NCBI GenBank assembly: GCA_910588415.1
Contig: CAJUPK010000008.1
Coordinates: forward strand, 1 to 29,436
Reading direction: 5' to 3'
DNA length: 29,436 nt
Origin: an uncultured Oscillospiraceae bacterium
GTDB taxonomy: Bacteria; Bacillota; Clostridia; Oscillospirales; Acutalibacteraceae
Part shown: positions 7,315 through 14,764 of the stretch, piece after piece
Layout: each line of letters opens with the position of its first letter
Position numbering within the stretch: position 1 is the first letter of the stretch
Position numbers and translations under genes: made by a program
Notes under the pieces: model-generated
Told to the model about the DNA's origin: nothing
The model's database searches: none
What the model saw: only the letters and a program-made list of their open reading frames with translations

Positions 7315-7728
7315 TCATTCACTGGCCCCTGCCCGCACAGCCAGCCCAAACAATTCCTGCACCCGATGGATCTCTCCCGCCAGATACAGCCAGCCAAACA
7401 GCGCCTCCAGAGCAGTGGCACCATGATAATCCGCTGTACTGGCATTTTTGGGTACATGGCCCACATGGGCATTCCGTCCCCGCAAAGCCACTCCCTGTTC
7501 CTCTTCTGTTAACAAGGGCCAAAGGACTTTTAAAAGCCGGGCCTGCGCCTGGCAATTTACCAGCTCTGTTTTTTCTCTATGCAGTTTCTTCACTGGGCTG
7601 CTGCCAGCCTTTAGCAGCCATTCCCGGCAGAGCAGGTCATAGACTCCATCTCCTACAAAAGCCAGGTCTAAGGTACTCAACTGCCGGTAATTGGAGGGAA
7701 TCCCCAATAAAGTGTTGGTTTGTGTCAA
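7315..7728 (-). CDS. mrnC: Mini-ribonuclease III (23S rRNA maturation)
   Basis: A 137-residue RNase III catalytic domain without a double-stranded-RNA-binding domain. In Bacillus, Mini-III trims both ends of 23S rRNA precursors. Catalytic segments are DLAFVGDGVYDLL with D27 and D31, and RGRNAHVGHVPKNAS followed by GATALEALFGWLYL with the second acidic patch. The start is TTG 7728: AGAGGTGA lies a few bases upstream and the product then begins MTQTNTLLG. An in-frame TTG at 7752 overlaps the end of obg and lacks a site. Only 13 bases separate it from the obg stop, so obg and mrnC, both acting in large-subunit assembly, are probably co-translated. cysS and rlmB, frequent neighbours of mrnC in other Firmicutes, are absent. 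Confidence 0.92.
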   Translation of the reverse strand: MTQTNTLLGIPSNYRQLSTLDLAFVGDGVYDLLCREWLLKAGSSPVKKLHREKTELVNCQAQARLLKVLWPLLTEEEQGVALRGRNAHVGHVPKNASTADYHGATALEALFGWLYLAGEIHRVQELFGLAVRAGASE

Positions 7729-7741
7729 ACTTTCACCTCTT

Positions 7742-9007
7742 CTACTCCACAAAATCGAACTCTAATCCATATATATCCACTGTATCGCCTTCATCGCATC
7801 CCGCTTCCCGCAGGGCCTCTATCACGCCTGTCTGAATGAGCACTCTCTGGAAATACTGTAGGGACTCCGTGTCGTCAAAATCGACCGTCTGCATAATCCG
7901 TTCCAGCCAGGGCGCTTCTACCAAGTAGATTCCCTCCTCAAGGGTCACGGTTACTTTTTCCCGCTGCTGTTCCGGCTGCCAATCCATGACTTCTGGCTGA
8001 TAGCGGAAAATCGGCGGAAGCTTTTGCAGCTGGGCTGTAATGGCATTGATCAGCGGGTCCACCTGTTCGTTAATAGGCGCGATCATAGGATAAAACGCAT
8101 ATCCCTGTGCCTCCACAAAATGTCGAAAATCTTCAATCTGTTCCTCTTGCGCCAGGTCACACTTATTACCCGCCACCAGCATGGGGCGCTCTGCCAGTTC
8201 GGCATTAAACTTCTTCAGCTCTTCGTTGATAATACGGAAATCCTCTTTAGGGTCCCGGCCCTCGCTGCCTGATACATCCACTATATGCACCAGCATCCGG
8301 CAGCGCTCAACATGGCGCAGGAACTGGTGTCCCAGCCCTTTTCCCTCCCAAGCGCCTTCAATCAGTCCGGGAATATCCGCCATCACAAAGGAGCGGCCTT
8401 CTCCCAACGGCACCACTCCCAATACGGGAGTAAGAGTGGTAAAATGATAGTTGGCAATATTGGGCTTAGCCTCGGATACTACAGAAATCAGCGTAGACTT
8501 GCCCACATTGGGAAAGCCCACCAATCCCACATCCGCCAGAAGCTTCAACTCCAGCTGCACCGTAAATTCTTGACCCCGTAAACCCGGCTTGGCAAACCGG
8601 GGCGTCTGTCTGGATGGAGTAGCAAAATGCGTGTTGCCCCAGCCCCCCCGGCCCCCGCGGGCAATCACTTGGGGCTCGTCATCCCATATATCCGCCATCA
8701 CCCGGCCGGTCTCCGCATCTTTTACCAGGGTGCCGCGAGGAACCCGCACAATCAAGTCCGGGGCGGATTTGCCGGAACAGCGTCCTCCCCGTCCGTTTTC
8801 TCCCCGTTGGGCTACGTACTTCCGCTTATATCGAAAATCCGCCAAAGTAGACAGGTTGCTGTCCGCCTGGAAAAGCACATTGCCTCCCCGGCCTCCGTCA
8901 CCGCCATCAGGGCCTCCCGAAGCCACGTACTTTTCCCGGTGAAAGGCTACCGCTCCATCGCCGCCGTCACCAGCCTTGATATAAATTTTGGCAATGTCTA
9001 TAAACAT
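7742..9007 (-). CDS. obg: Obg family GTPase (50S subunit assembly, stringent response)
   Basis: A 421-residue Obg/CgtA protein with all three domains: the glycine-rich Obg fold (residues 1-158, AGDGGDGAVAFHREK...), the GTPase domain, and a C-terminal OCT domain (about 345-421). G motifs are GFPNVGKS (164-171), DIPG (211-214) and NKCD (281-284). The usual G5 motif (I-S-A-A) reads M-I-A-P-I at 308-312 and switch II has a Trp at 220 where Ser or His is common, so nucleotide contacts may differ. It has TAGGAGGT before ATG 9007, overlapping the stop of the preceding GNAT gene. It is separated from rplU-prp-rpmA, with which it is often co-transcribed, by a terminator and that GNAT. Confidence 0.96.
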   Translation of the reverse strand: MFIDIAKIYIKAGDGGDGAVAFHREKYVASGGPDGGDGGRGGNVLFQADSNLSTLADFRYKRKYVAQRGENGRGGRCSGKSAPDLIVRVPRGTLVKDAETGRVMADIWDDEPQVIARGGRGGWGNTHFATPSRQTPRFAKPGLRGQEFTVQLELKLLADVGLVGFPNVGKSTLISVVSEAKPNIANYHFTTLTPVLGVVPLGEGRSFVMADIPGLIEGAWEGKGLGHQFLRHVERCRMLVHIVDVSGSEGRDPKEDFRIINEELKKFNAELAERPMLVAGNKCDLAQEEQIEDFRHFVEAQGYAFYPMIAPINEQVDPLINAITAQLQKLPPIFRYQPEVMDWQPEQQREKVTVTLEEGIYLVEAPWLERIMQTVDFDDTESLQYFQRVLIQTGVIEALREAGCDEGDTVDIYGLEFDFVE

Positions 9008-9016
9008 AGAGACCTC

Positions 9017-9538
9017 CTAGGAAATATGATGGCGGTGTACTGCATAACGCTGGTGCGGCATATCTACACCTCTATAATGCTTTGTCCAACTATCCTCTAC
9101 AGCCATGCCATTCCTAAGCGCTACATTTTGCGAGGCTGCATTTGTGTCCCGGATGATAGAGCAGACTTCCTCTGCCCCTAAAACTTCAAACGCATAGTTT
9201 TTGCAAGCCTTTGCGGCCTCTGTAGCATACCCTTGATGCCAATACGCTCTCTGAAAAAGATAGCCGATCTCAAGGACCTCCTGGTCTTTCCATGGCTGCA
9301 TAGTAAGGCCGCACTGTCCAATCAAAGTATCTGTTTCTTTTAGCACAACGGCCCATAAGCCGAATCCCCATTTTTGATATCGGGAAATCTGTCTGTCCAG
9401 CCATTCCTGTACCTCTGCATCACTAAACGCTCCCTCATACGCATACATGGTTTCTTCATCCTGCAATATTTGGCACAAAGCGTCAAAGTCTGCCTGCTCC
9501 ATTTCTCGAAAGTACAATCTCTCTGTTTCCAACAACAT
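9017..9538 (-). CDS. GNAT family N-acetyltransferase (RimJ/RimL-like)
   Basis: A 173-residue acetyltransferase of the acetyltransf_3 group. It begins LLETERLYFREMEQAD, the classic RimJ-type opening, continues with LIGQCGL, EIGYLFQRAYWHQGYATEAAK (acetyl-CoA loop) and ends with SQNVALRNGMAVE. ATG 9538 is chosen because AAGGGGGG lies about six bases upstream and the sequence then matches the family start. It is placed between the rpmA terminator and obg, nine bases ahead of the obg start with overlapping signals, so it is probably translated with obg. Ribosomal protein acetylation would fit the neighbourhood but is only an inference. Confidence 0.9.
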   Translation of the reverse strand: MLLETERLYFREMEQADFDALCQILQDEETMYAYEGAFSDAEVQEWLDRQISRYQKWGFGLWAVVLKETDTLIGQCGLTMQPWKDQEVLEIGYLFQRAYWHQGYATEAAKACKNYAFEVLGAEEVCSIIRDTNAASQNVALRNGMAVEDSWTKHYRGVDMPHQRYAVHRHHIS

Positions 9539-9593
9539 ATTCCGCCCCCCTTGCGCTTCTCTCCAGGAACTTTCCGCGTTTCCCATTTACCAC

Positions 9594-9625
9594 AAAAAAG
9601 CCCCTTCAAGTCGAAGAGGCTTTTT
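9594..9625 (-). terminator. Rho-independent terminator after rplU-prp-rpmA
   Basis: On the minus strand AAAAGCCTCTTC, loop GACTT, GAAGGGGCTTTTTT: an 8-bp core stem including one T-G pair, flanked by A/T pairs, and a six-T tail (plus-strand A-run at 9594-9599). It begins 28 bases after the rpmA stop and separates the ribosomal protein operon from the GNAT-obg run. Confidence 0.85.
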
Positions 9626-9652
9626 GCAGGTTCACACTCGTAAAGAGTCCAT

Positions 9653-9931
9653 TTACTCAGCGTACACGCTTACCTTCTTGCGGTCTGCACCCATGCGCTC
9701 AAAACGCACTTTGCCGTCCACCTTGGCGAACAGGGTATCATCCTTGCCACGGCCCACGTTCTCACCGGGATGGATCTTGGTGCCGCGCTGCTTGACCAGA
9801 ATATTGCCAGCCAGCACAAACTGGCCATCCGCCCGCTTCACGCCCAGGCGCTTAGACTCGGAGTCGCGGCCATTCTTGGTAGAACCCATGCCCTTCTTAT
9901 GTGCAAAAAGCTGTATATTGATTTTCAGCAT
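9653..9931 (-). CDS. rpmA: 50S ribosomal protein L27, precursor with cleavable N-terminal extension
   Basis: 92 residues. The mature part starts AHKKGMGSTKNGRDS, the conserved L27 N-terminus that reaches the peptidyl-transferase centre. Ahead of it is MLKINIQLF, the extension known in Firmicutes to be removed by the Prp protease; cleavage is expected between Phe9 and Ala10. The start ATG 9931 has AAGGAAGG eight bases upstream. prp lies immediately upstream in the same operon, and a terminator follows. Confidence 0.98.
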   Translation of the reverse strand: MLKINIQLFAHKKGMGSTKNGRDSESKRLGVKRADGQFVLAGNILVKQRGTKIHPGENVGRGKDDTLFAKVDGKVRFERMGADRKKVSVYAE

Positions 9932-9947
9932 TATGATTGCCTTCCTT

Positions 9948-10289
9948 TCACAAATTATGATGGTTTGAAATCATGGAATCACTTACGGTTATATAGGCTG
10001 GATATTGCTCTGCCAGCCCACTGACATGCAGCCTTAACCCCTGCAAAAGCGTCCGGCACAAGGGCTCGTCCTGCTCATGCAGCTGCAGAAGCATTTCGCC
10101 CTCGTCAGCTTTCAAAGCCAACGGCTGCACAGCTAATATTTCCGTTATGGTATTGGCCGCCATATACGCAGCAGAAGAAACCGCCGCGCAAACAATATCC
10201 GTTCCCTCTTCTCCCCAGCCTGCATGACCCCTGATATGAAATCCAGCCAGCCGGCCATCTGGCAGGGTAAAGAATTCGGCTGAGATCAT
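9948..10289 (-). CDS. prp: Ribosomal-processing cysteine protease Prp
   Basis: A 113-residue cysteine protease (YsxB/DUF464) that removes the N-terminal extension of L27. The catalytic pair is visible at the family positions, H22 in IRGHAGWGEEG and C34 in DIVCAAVSSAAYMAAN. Its start codon overlaps the rplU stop by one base (TGATG), so the two are translationally coupled, and it lies 16 bases upstream of its substrate gene rpmA. Confidence 0.96.
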   Translation of the reverse strand: MISAEFFTLPDGRLAGFHIRGHAGWGEEGTDIVCAAVSSAAYMAANTITEILAVQPLALKADEGEMLLQLHEQDEPLCRTLLQGLRLHVSGLAEQYPAYITVSDSMISNHHNL

Positions 10290-10597
10290 CAGGCCTTTAC
10301 AGCCTCAATCTGAATCTTCGTATAGGGCTGGCGGTGTCCCATCTTCCGCTTAGAATTTTTCTTGGGCTTATAGGTAAATACGGTGATTTTCTTTGCCTTC
10401 CCGTTTTTTACCACCTTGCCGGTAACAGAAGCGCCTTCTACATAAGGACTGCCCACTTTCGGCTCGCCCTCTCCAAATACGGCTACCACCGGGAACTCAA
10501 CTGTATCATTCTCCGCGGCATCCAGCTTTTCTACAAAAATCACGTCGCCGTACTGGACTTTATACTGCTTACCGCCTGTCTCGATCACTGCAAACAT
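10289..10597 (-). CDS. rplU: 50S ribosomal protein L21
   Basis: 102 residues, full length for L21. It begins MFAVIETGGKQYKVQYGD and ends with the 23S-rRNA-binding KKNSKRKMGHRQPYTKIQI signature. First gene of rplU-prp-rpmA, preceded by a probable L21 leader and a strong promoter. Confidence 0.98.
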   Translation of the reverse strand: MFAVIETGGKQYKVQYGDVIFVEKLDAAENDTVEFPVVAVFGEGEPKVGSPYVEGASVTGKVVKNGKAKKITVFTYKPKKNSKRKMGHRQPYTKIQIEAVKA

Positions 10598-10694
10598 CTG
10601 ATTTCCTACCTTTATTATTAGTCTCGCTACCTTGGGCGTGTGAAAGCAGCTGCTTTATTGCCTGTCTTCACATCTTATAACCCACAATATGCGG
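10598..10694 (-). promoter_or_regulatory. Probable L21 leader (ribosomal protein 5' UTR)
   Basis: About 97 bases lie between the predicted transcription start and the rplU ATG. They contain two mutually exclusive inverted repeats: TGTGAA/TTCACA (10667-10672 with 10639-10644) and the perfect 14-base palindrome AAAGCAGCTGCTTT at 10643-10656. A structured leader in front of rplU is a known Firmicutes autoregulatory element (L21 leader family). The position fits, but I have not matched the consensus base by base. Confidence 0.5.
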
Positions 10695-10701
10695 CTTATA
10701 T

Positions 10702-10730
10702 AGCATAGCACGAAAACCCAGGAATGTCAA
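10702..10730 (-). promoter_or_regulatory. Sigma-A-type promoter of rplU-prp-rpmA
   Basis: On the minus strand TTGACA (10725-10730), 17 bases, TATGCT (10702-10707). Consensus -35 and optimal spacing; expected start near 10694. Confidence 0.8.
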
Positions 10731-10751
10731 GGAAATCTTTGTCTCCTGCGC

Positions 10752-12014
10752 TTACTCGTTCTCCTCCAGGCGGGCCAGGGTTTCCACCGCATTCTGCACT
10801 TCCATCTCTGTCTGGGGGTGGTCCAGATAAGCGGAACTATACAGTAAAACTCCGCTGCACTGCATACTGCGGGCCTCTTCAATCTGCCGGCTAATCACAT
10901 CGCCCCCCATCCAGTCCTCTCCCTGCTGGGAATTCCCCGCCTTATACAAAGCCAAGCCAGCGTAAAGCTTTAACCCCTGGTGCTTGGGCAGGGCGTTCCA
11001 TTGCTCCAGCGCCTGGGAATAACTGAGAACTGGGTTTTCAAATCCGTAGTAAAGCTGCGGGCAGATATAGTCCACATACCCGGCCTGCGAGCACCATGCT
11101 GCAATATCTGCACCCATTTTCTTGTCATTTTCCAAATTGCCCTGTGGGGAAATTCCAAAGACCATATCTGGGCTTGCCTTCTTAACCCGGTCATATACCT
11201 CTGCCACCATGGCGCTGATATTAGCCGTGCGCCATTCCAGCAGACCAATGGGCTGCGCAGTCGTCTGGCAGTACAGCTCATAGCTCTCCGCATCCAAAGC
11301 CGCTTCCTCGGTAGGATAAAAATAGTCGTCAAAATGGATGCCGTCTACCGGATACTTTTCCGCGATCTCCGCCGCTCCCTTTGCAATCAGCGTTCGTACA
11401 TACGGATAGGCGGGGTTCAAGTAGACCGCTCCCTCCCATTCCATAAAATAGTAAGGATTGTCCGCCCGCAAGGCCTCATAGGGATTATCCTGCGAAAGGG
11501 ATTGCGGCGTCTCGGTTGTACGTATGCGCAGAGGGTTGATCCAGGCGTGAAATTCCATGCCCAAACTGTGGGTATAGTCTACCATAAACTGCAGAGGGTC
11601 AAATCCAGGATCTTTTCCCTGTTCTCCTGTCAGTAAATGCGACCACGGATACAGCTCTGAAGGATAAAAAGCGTCGCTAAACGCTCTCACATGGACGAAC
11701 AGCGCATTTAGTCCCTTCTTTTTGGCGCTGTCCGCAATCGCCTTGAAATTATCCTCAAATGCCTGCTGGCTGTGTTCCTGTGTTGCCAGGACCATATACG
11801 GCACCCATACTCCCGCCATCTCTTCCCTCTCCTCCGCAACGGCTGTCTCTTCTGTGATTTCCTCCTGGGAAGAAGCGGGCTGCGGAGATGCTTCCGGCGC
11901 AGGCTTCATCGCCGTTGGCCTGTTTTGCTGGCCGCCCAGCAGCCAGACTGCCAGCACCGCTGCTGTCAGTGCCAGCCAGCCCGCTCCATACCGAATGATT
12001 CGTGTTCCTTTCAT
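10752..12014 (-). CDS. Membrane-anchored GHL10-type glycoside hydrolase (DUF187, YngK/DigH-like)
   Basis: 420 residues. A hydrophobic segment (about 10-28, WLALTAAVLAVWLLGG) acts as a signal anchor, followed by a Pro/Glu/Ser linker to about residue 65 and then the glycosyl-hydrolase-like 10 barrel: AGVWVPYMVL, FHAWINPLRI, the hallmark DGIHFDDYFYPT, FGISPQGN and CPQLYYGFENP. Relatives include Bacillus YngK and E. coli DigH, which cleaves denuded peptidoglycan glycans at the division site; an extracytoplasmic cell-wall role is likely but not proven. ATG 12014 has AGGAGG eight bases upstream. It is monocistronic and divergent from the HAD/two-component operon. Confidence 0.88.
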   Translation of the reverse strand: MKGTRIIRYGAGWLALTAAVLAVWLLGGQQNRPTAMKPAPEASPQPASSQEEITEETAVAEEREEMAGVWVPYMVLATQEHSQQAFEDNFKAIADSAKKKGLNALFVHVRAFSDAFYPSELYPWSHLLTGEQGKDPGFDPLQFMVDYTHSLGMEFHAWINPLRIRTTETPQSLSQDNPYEALRADNPYYFMEWEGAVYLNPAYPYVRTLIAKGAAEIAEKYPVDGIHFDDYFYPTEEAALDAESYELYCQTTAQPIGLLEWRTANISAMVAEVYDRVKKASPDMVFGISPQGNLENDKKMGADIAAWCSQAGYVDYICPQLYYGFENPVLSYSQALEQWNALPKHQGLKLYAGLALYKAGNSQQGEDWMGGDVISRQIEEARSMQCSGVLLYSSAYLDHPQTEMEVQNAVETLARLEENE

Positions 12015-12093
12015 TTTGTATTCCTCCTGGAGCTTCCTATAATTGAACGAATGAAGTATCCTCTCTATTGTACCGCAGGTAACGCCCCGCCAC

Positions 12094-12104
12094 CTGTTAA
12101 ACAG
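12094..12104. promoter_or_regulatory. Small inverted repeat abutting the -35 box (possible operator)
   Basis: CTGTT-A-AACAG, a perfect 5-bp inverted repeat around one base, ends directly before the TTGACA of the plus-strand promoter. It is within a longer CCTGT...ACAGG symmetry (12093-12112). It could bind a regulator, but a repeat this short can arise by chance. Confidence 0.3.
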
Positions 12105-12133
12105 TTGACAGGGGCAAAATTTCAGGTTATAAT
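12105..12133 (+). promoter_or_regulatory. Perfect consensus sigma-A promoter of the HAD-response regulator-kinase operon
   Basis: TTGACA (12105-12110), 17 bases, TATAAT (12128-12133). Both hexamers match consensus exactly. The expected start is near 12140, leaving a leader of about 60 bases before the ATG at 12200. Confidence 0.9.
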
Positions 12134-12199
12134 CACTTCATATTCCGGCGGCGGAACTTCGCCCGGTCATCAAAAGTATATGCGCGAAAGGATGATCCT

Positions 12200-12904
12200 A
12201 TGAGCTATCGTTTTCTGCTGTTTGATGCCGACTGCACCCTTCTGGATTTTCCCCAGGACATGACCAAGGCTTTTCACCTGATGTACGCAGCCCACTTTGC
12301 CGCTCAGAAGCCCTTTACTTTGGAGCTTCTTGCCTGCTATGAGGACTGCAACAACCGGGCCTGGACCAGATTTGAGCGGGGCGAATGTACCAAACAGGAA
12401 CTTTACCTCTCCCGTTTTATCGATTTTCTGGCTGAGACAGGTCTGTCCGGCGATCCTATAGAGATAAACGAAACCTATTTCTCCTCCTTGGCAAAAACTG
12501 GCACCCCCTACCCTGGCGCTGTAGAGCTGGTGGCAGATCTTGCAGAAACATACGATCTCTATATGATTACCAACGGCAATGTGGTCAGCCAGTTTCCCCG
12601 GCTGGAGCATGCGGGTCTTCTTCCCTATTTTAAAGAGGTATTTGTCTCAGAAGCTGTGGGCGTGGGAAAGCCGGACAAGCGCTACTTTGACTATGTGGCG
12701 GCCCATATCCCCGGTTTCACACCTCAAGAGGCTCTTGTTATTGGGGACTCTCTTTCCTCTGATATCCAAGGCGCCGTAAATGCTGGACTTCACAGCCTCT
12801 GGTTCCATCCCCCCGGACTAGGGGTTTATGATTCCCCTGCTCCTCTGTACACTTGGCAGGCGGAAGATTACGCTGGGATTCGGGAGATACTCCGGCATGT
12901 ATAA
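12200..12904 (+). CDS. HAD superfamily hydrolase, YjjG-like phosphatase
   Basis: A 234-residue haloacid dehalogenase-fold phosphatase. Motif I is FDADCTLLDF with nucleophile D9 and acid/base D11, motif II is MITNGN, motif III is the Lys in GVGKPDKRYF, and motif IV is IGDSLSSDIQGA. The DF after motif I, the cap and the length match the YjjG/YfnB group, which dephosphorylates nucleoside monophosphates, including non-canonical pyrimidine nucleotides. ATG 12200 has AAAGGATG upstream. Its last 8 bases overlap the response regulator start (ATGTATAA), so the three genes form one operon. A link between the phosphatase and the sensor pair is not evident. Confidence 0.88.
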   Translation: MSYRFLLFDADCTLLDFPQDMTKAFHLMYAAHFAAQKPFTLELLACYEDCNNRAWTRFERGECTKQELYLSRFIDFLAETGLSGDPIEINETYFSSLAKTGTPYPGAVELVADLAETYDLYMITNGNVVSQFPRLEHAGLLPYFKEVFVSEAVGVGKPDKRYFDYVAAHIPGFTPQEALVIGDSLSSDIQGAVNAGLHSLWFHPPGLGVYDSPAPLYTWQAEDYAGIREILRHV

Positions 12905-13568
12905 AATTTTTCTGGTGGAAGATGATCCTGTAATCTGCCAAACTGTGACGGAGCATTTAAGCCTATGGGGATACCAGGTACAGGCCGCCCAGGATTTCTC
13001 TCACACCGTTGAAGAGTTCACTGCCTTTGCGCCCCACCTCGTTTTGCTGGACATTGGCCTGCCGGTATTCAATGGATTTCATTGGGTACAAGAGATCCGG
13101 ACGCGCTCGCAAACGCCCGTAATATTCCTCTCTTCCGCCTCGGACAATATCAATATTGTCACCGCCATCCAGCTGGGAGGCGATGACTTTATTCCAAAAC
13201 CCTTTGATCTTACCGTGCTTACCGCTAAAATACAGGCAGTGCTGCGCAGGACCTATTCCCTGCCCAAAGGCCGGGACATTCTGGAGCATCAAGGCGCTCT
13301 GCTGGATCTGAGCGCTGAAACCGTATCTGGACCAGACGGCCAGCGGGAACTGACAAAAAATGAGTTTCGTATTCTCAAAGTGCTGATGGAAAACGCGGGA
13401 CATACGGTCAGCCGCAGCCAGCTGATGGTGCTGCTGTGGGAAAATGAAAGCTTTATTGATGACAACACATTGACAGTTAATATCTCTCGGCTGCGCAAAA
13501 AGCTAGAAAACGTAGGTCTGGCAGGCTTTTTAACCACCCGTAAGGGCCAGGGATATATTTTGGAGTAA
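12897..13568 (+). CDS. OmpR-family response regulator (BceR/NisR-like)
   Basis: 223 residues: receiver domain (1-115) with acidic pocket E8-D9-D10, phosphoacceptor D52 in LVLLDIGLP, Ser79/80 and K101 in FIPKPFDL; then a winged-helix DNA-binding domain (about 128-222) ending LTTRKGQGYILE. The start overlaps the HAD gene; GGGAG lies ten bases upstream. It is followed four bases later by the kinase. Similarity to BceR-type regulators suggests control of cell-envelope or antimicrobial-peptide resistance genes, which is family knowledge and not shown here. Confidence 0.92.
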   Translation: MYKIFLVEDDPVICQTVTEHLSLWGYQVQAAQDFSHTVEEFTAFAPHLVLLDIGLPVFNGFHWVQEIRTRSQTPVIFLSSASDNINIVTAIQLGGDDFIPKPFDLTVLTAKIQAVLRRTYSLPKGRDILEHQGALLDLSAETVSGPDGQRELTKNEFRILKVLMENAGHTVSRSQLMVLLWENESFIDDNTLTVNISRLRKKLENVGLAGFLTTRKGQGYILE

Positions 13569-13572
13569 GCAC

Positions 13573-14559
13573 ATGATCTTGTTTGACTATATCCATGACC
13601 GGCGCCGAGTAGCTGTGGGCTTTCTGCTGTTGTGGCTGGCTGCGGGGAGTATTCTGTGGCTGTTCGGGCTGACTTTCTCCGAGATAGCTTACTGCTGCCT
13701 GGTTACCGCTGTAGTGGGGGCCGGCTTATTCGGTGTGCCGGACTATATCCGGTACGCCCGGCGTATCGCCGCGCTGAAAACCCTTCGGCAAATGGCGCCT
13801 GAACTGCCAGAGCCTTTGGTACCCTCGAAAGAGACTCCCCTGGCAGAACAACTGCTGACAGAAACCTTAGAGTCACTGCGCCTGCATAAAACCGAACGGG
13901 AACAGAATCAGCTGGACCGCCAAGAGGAGATGCTGGAGTATTATACTCTGTGGGTCCATCAGGTAAAAACTCCTTTGGCCGCTATGCGGCTGATCCTGCA
14001 GTCGAAACCTGAGGACAGCGAAGCCCTAGGGCAGGAGCTTTTCAAAACAGAGCGTTACATTGAATTGGTGCTGGGATACCTTCGTATTTATTCTATGAAC
14101 GCTGACTTACAGCTAAACCTGCGGTCTGTACGGCCGTTGGCCGCTCAGGCAGTCAAAAAGTTTGCCACCCAGTTTATCTATAAGGGTTTACGGCTGGAAC
14201 TGGCTGAATTTGATAATCAAGTTATTACCGATGAAAAGTGGCTGGTCTTTGTGTTGGAACAGCTGATCTCAAACGCGATCAAATATACTTCCCGCAATGG
14301 CTGGATTGCCATCCGCATGGACAGCCAGGATATTTTGAGTATAAAAGATAGTGGCGTGGGCATTGACCCCGGAGACTTGCCCCGTATCTTCGAGCGGGGC
14401 TTCACTGGTCGCAACGGACGTGTAGAGGGCAGCAGCACAGGGCTTGGCCTTTATCTCACCAAGCAGGTTTTGGACAAGCTGGGAAATACCATCCAGGTCC
14501 TATCCACACCGGGTACGGGTACAGAGGTCCGAGTAAATCTCCATCGGGAAAGCGATTAA
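13573..14559 (+). CDS. Intramembrane-sensing histidine kinase (BceS-like)
   Basis: 328 residues. Two transmembrane helices (about 14-31 and 38-56) are separated by only a few residues, so there is practically no extracellular sensor: the intramembrane-sensing architecture. The phosphoacceptor is H129 in TLWVHQVKTPLAAM, the exact BceS-type H box. The ATPase has N234 in LISNAIKYTS, DSGVGI (259-264) and STGLGLYL (288-295). BceS kinases normally get their signal from a BceAB-type ABC transporter, but none is encoded beside it; a terminator follows. It is translated four bases after the regulator. Confidence 0.93.
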   Translation: MILFDYIHDRRRVAVGFLLLWLAAGSILWLFGLTFSEIAYCCLVTAVVGAGLFGVPDYIRYARRIAALKTLRQMAPELPEPLVPSKETPLAEQLLTETLESLRLHKTEREQNQLDRQEEMLEYYTLWVHQVKTPLAAMRLILQSKPEDSEALGQELFKTERYIELVLGYLRIYSMNADLQLNLRSVRPLAAQAVKKFATQFIYKGLRLELAEFDNQVITDEKWLVFVLEQLISNAIKYTSRNGWIAIRMDSQDILSIKDSGVGIDPGDLPRIFERGFTGRNGRVEGSSTGLGLYLTKQVLDKLGNTIQVLSTPGTGTEVRVNLHRESD

Positions 14560-14652
14560 CTGTTTAACTTGCCATACAAAGCAGATTCTCACTATTTCTT
14601 GCTATATGCGCAAATCCATCCTTCTTTCTTTCAAAGCAATAGGGATTATTCC

Positions 14653-14696
14653 AAAAAGCCCGCCCCGCAAACTAGATAAAGCGGGGCGGGCTTTCC
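14653..14696. terminator. Strong bidirectional rho-independent terminator
   Basis: A perfect 14-bp stem, AAAGCCCGCCCCGC (14655-14668) with its complement at 14681-14694, and a 12-base loop. It has a short T-run on plus (CTTTCCT) and TTTTTGG on minus. It separates the convergent kinase gene and cyclophilin gene. The remainder of 14560-14764 holds nothing else I can support. Confidence 0.93.
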
Positions 14697-14764
14697 TACA
14701 TACTTTGTTTCATCCGCAGCTTACGGGAGAAAGGATTTTCAAAATAATGACCTCTCTACAGAAC

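Noticed and set aside
7002..7835. 277-codon plus-strand frame opposite mrnC and a GNAT
   Set aside because: Antisense shadow; both minus-strand genes have clear catalytic motifs.
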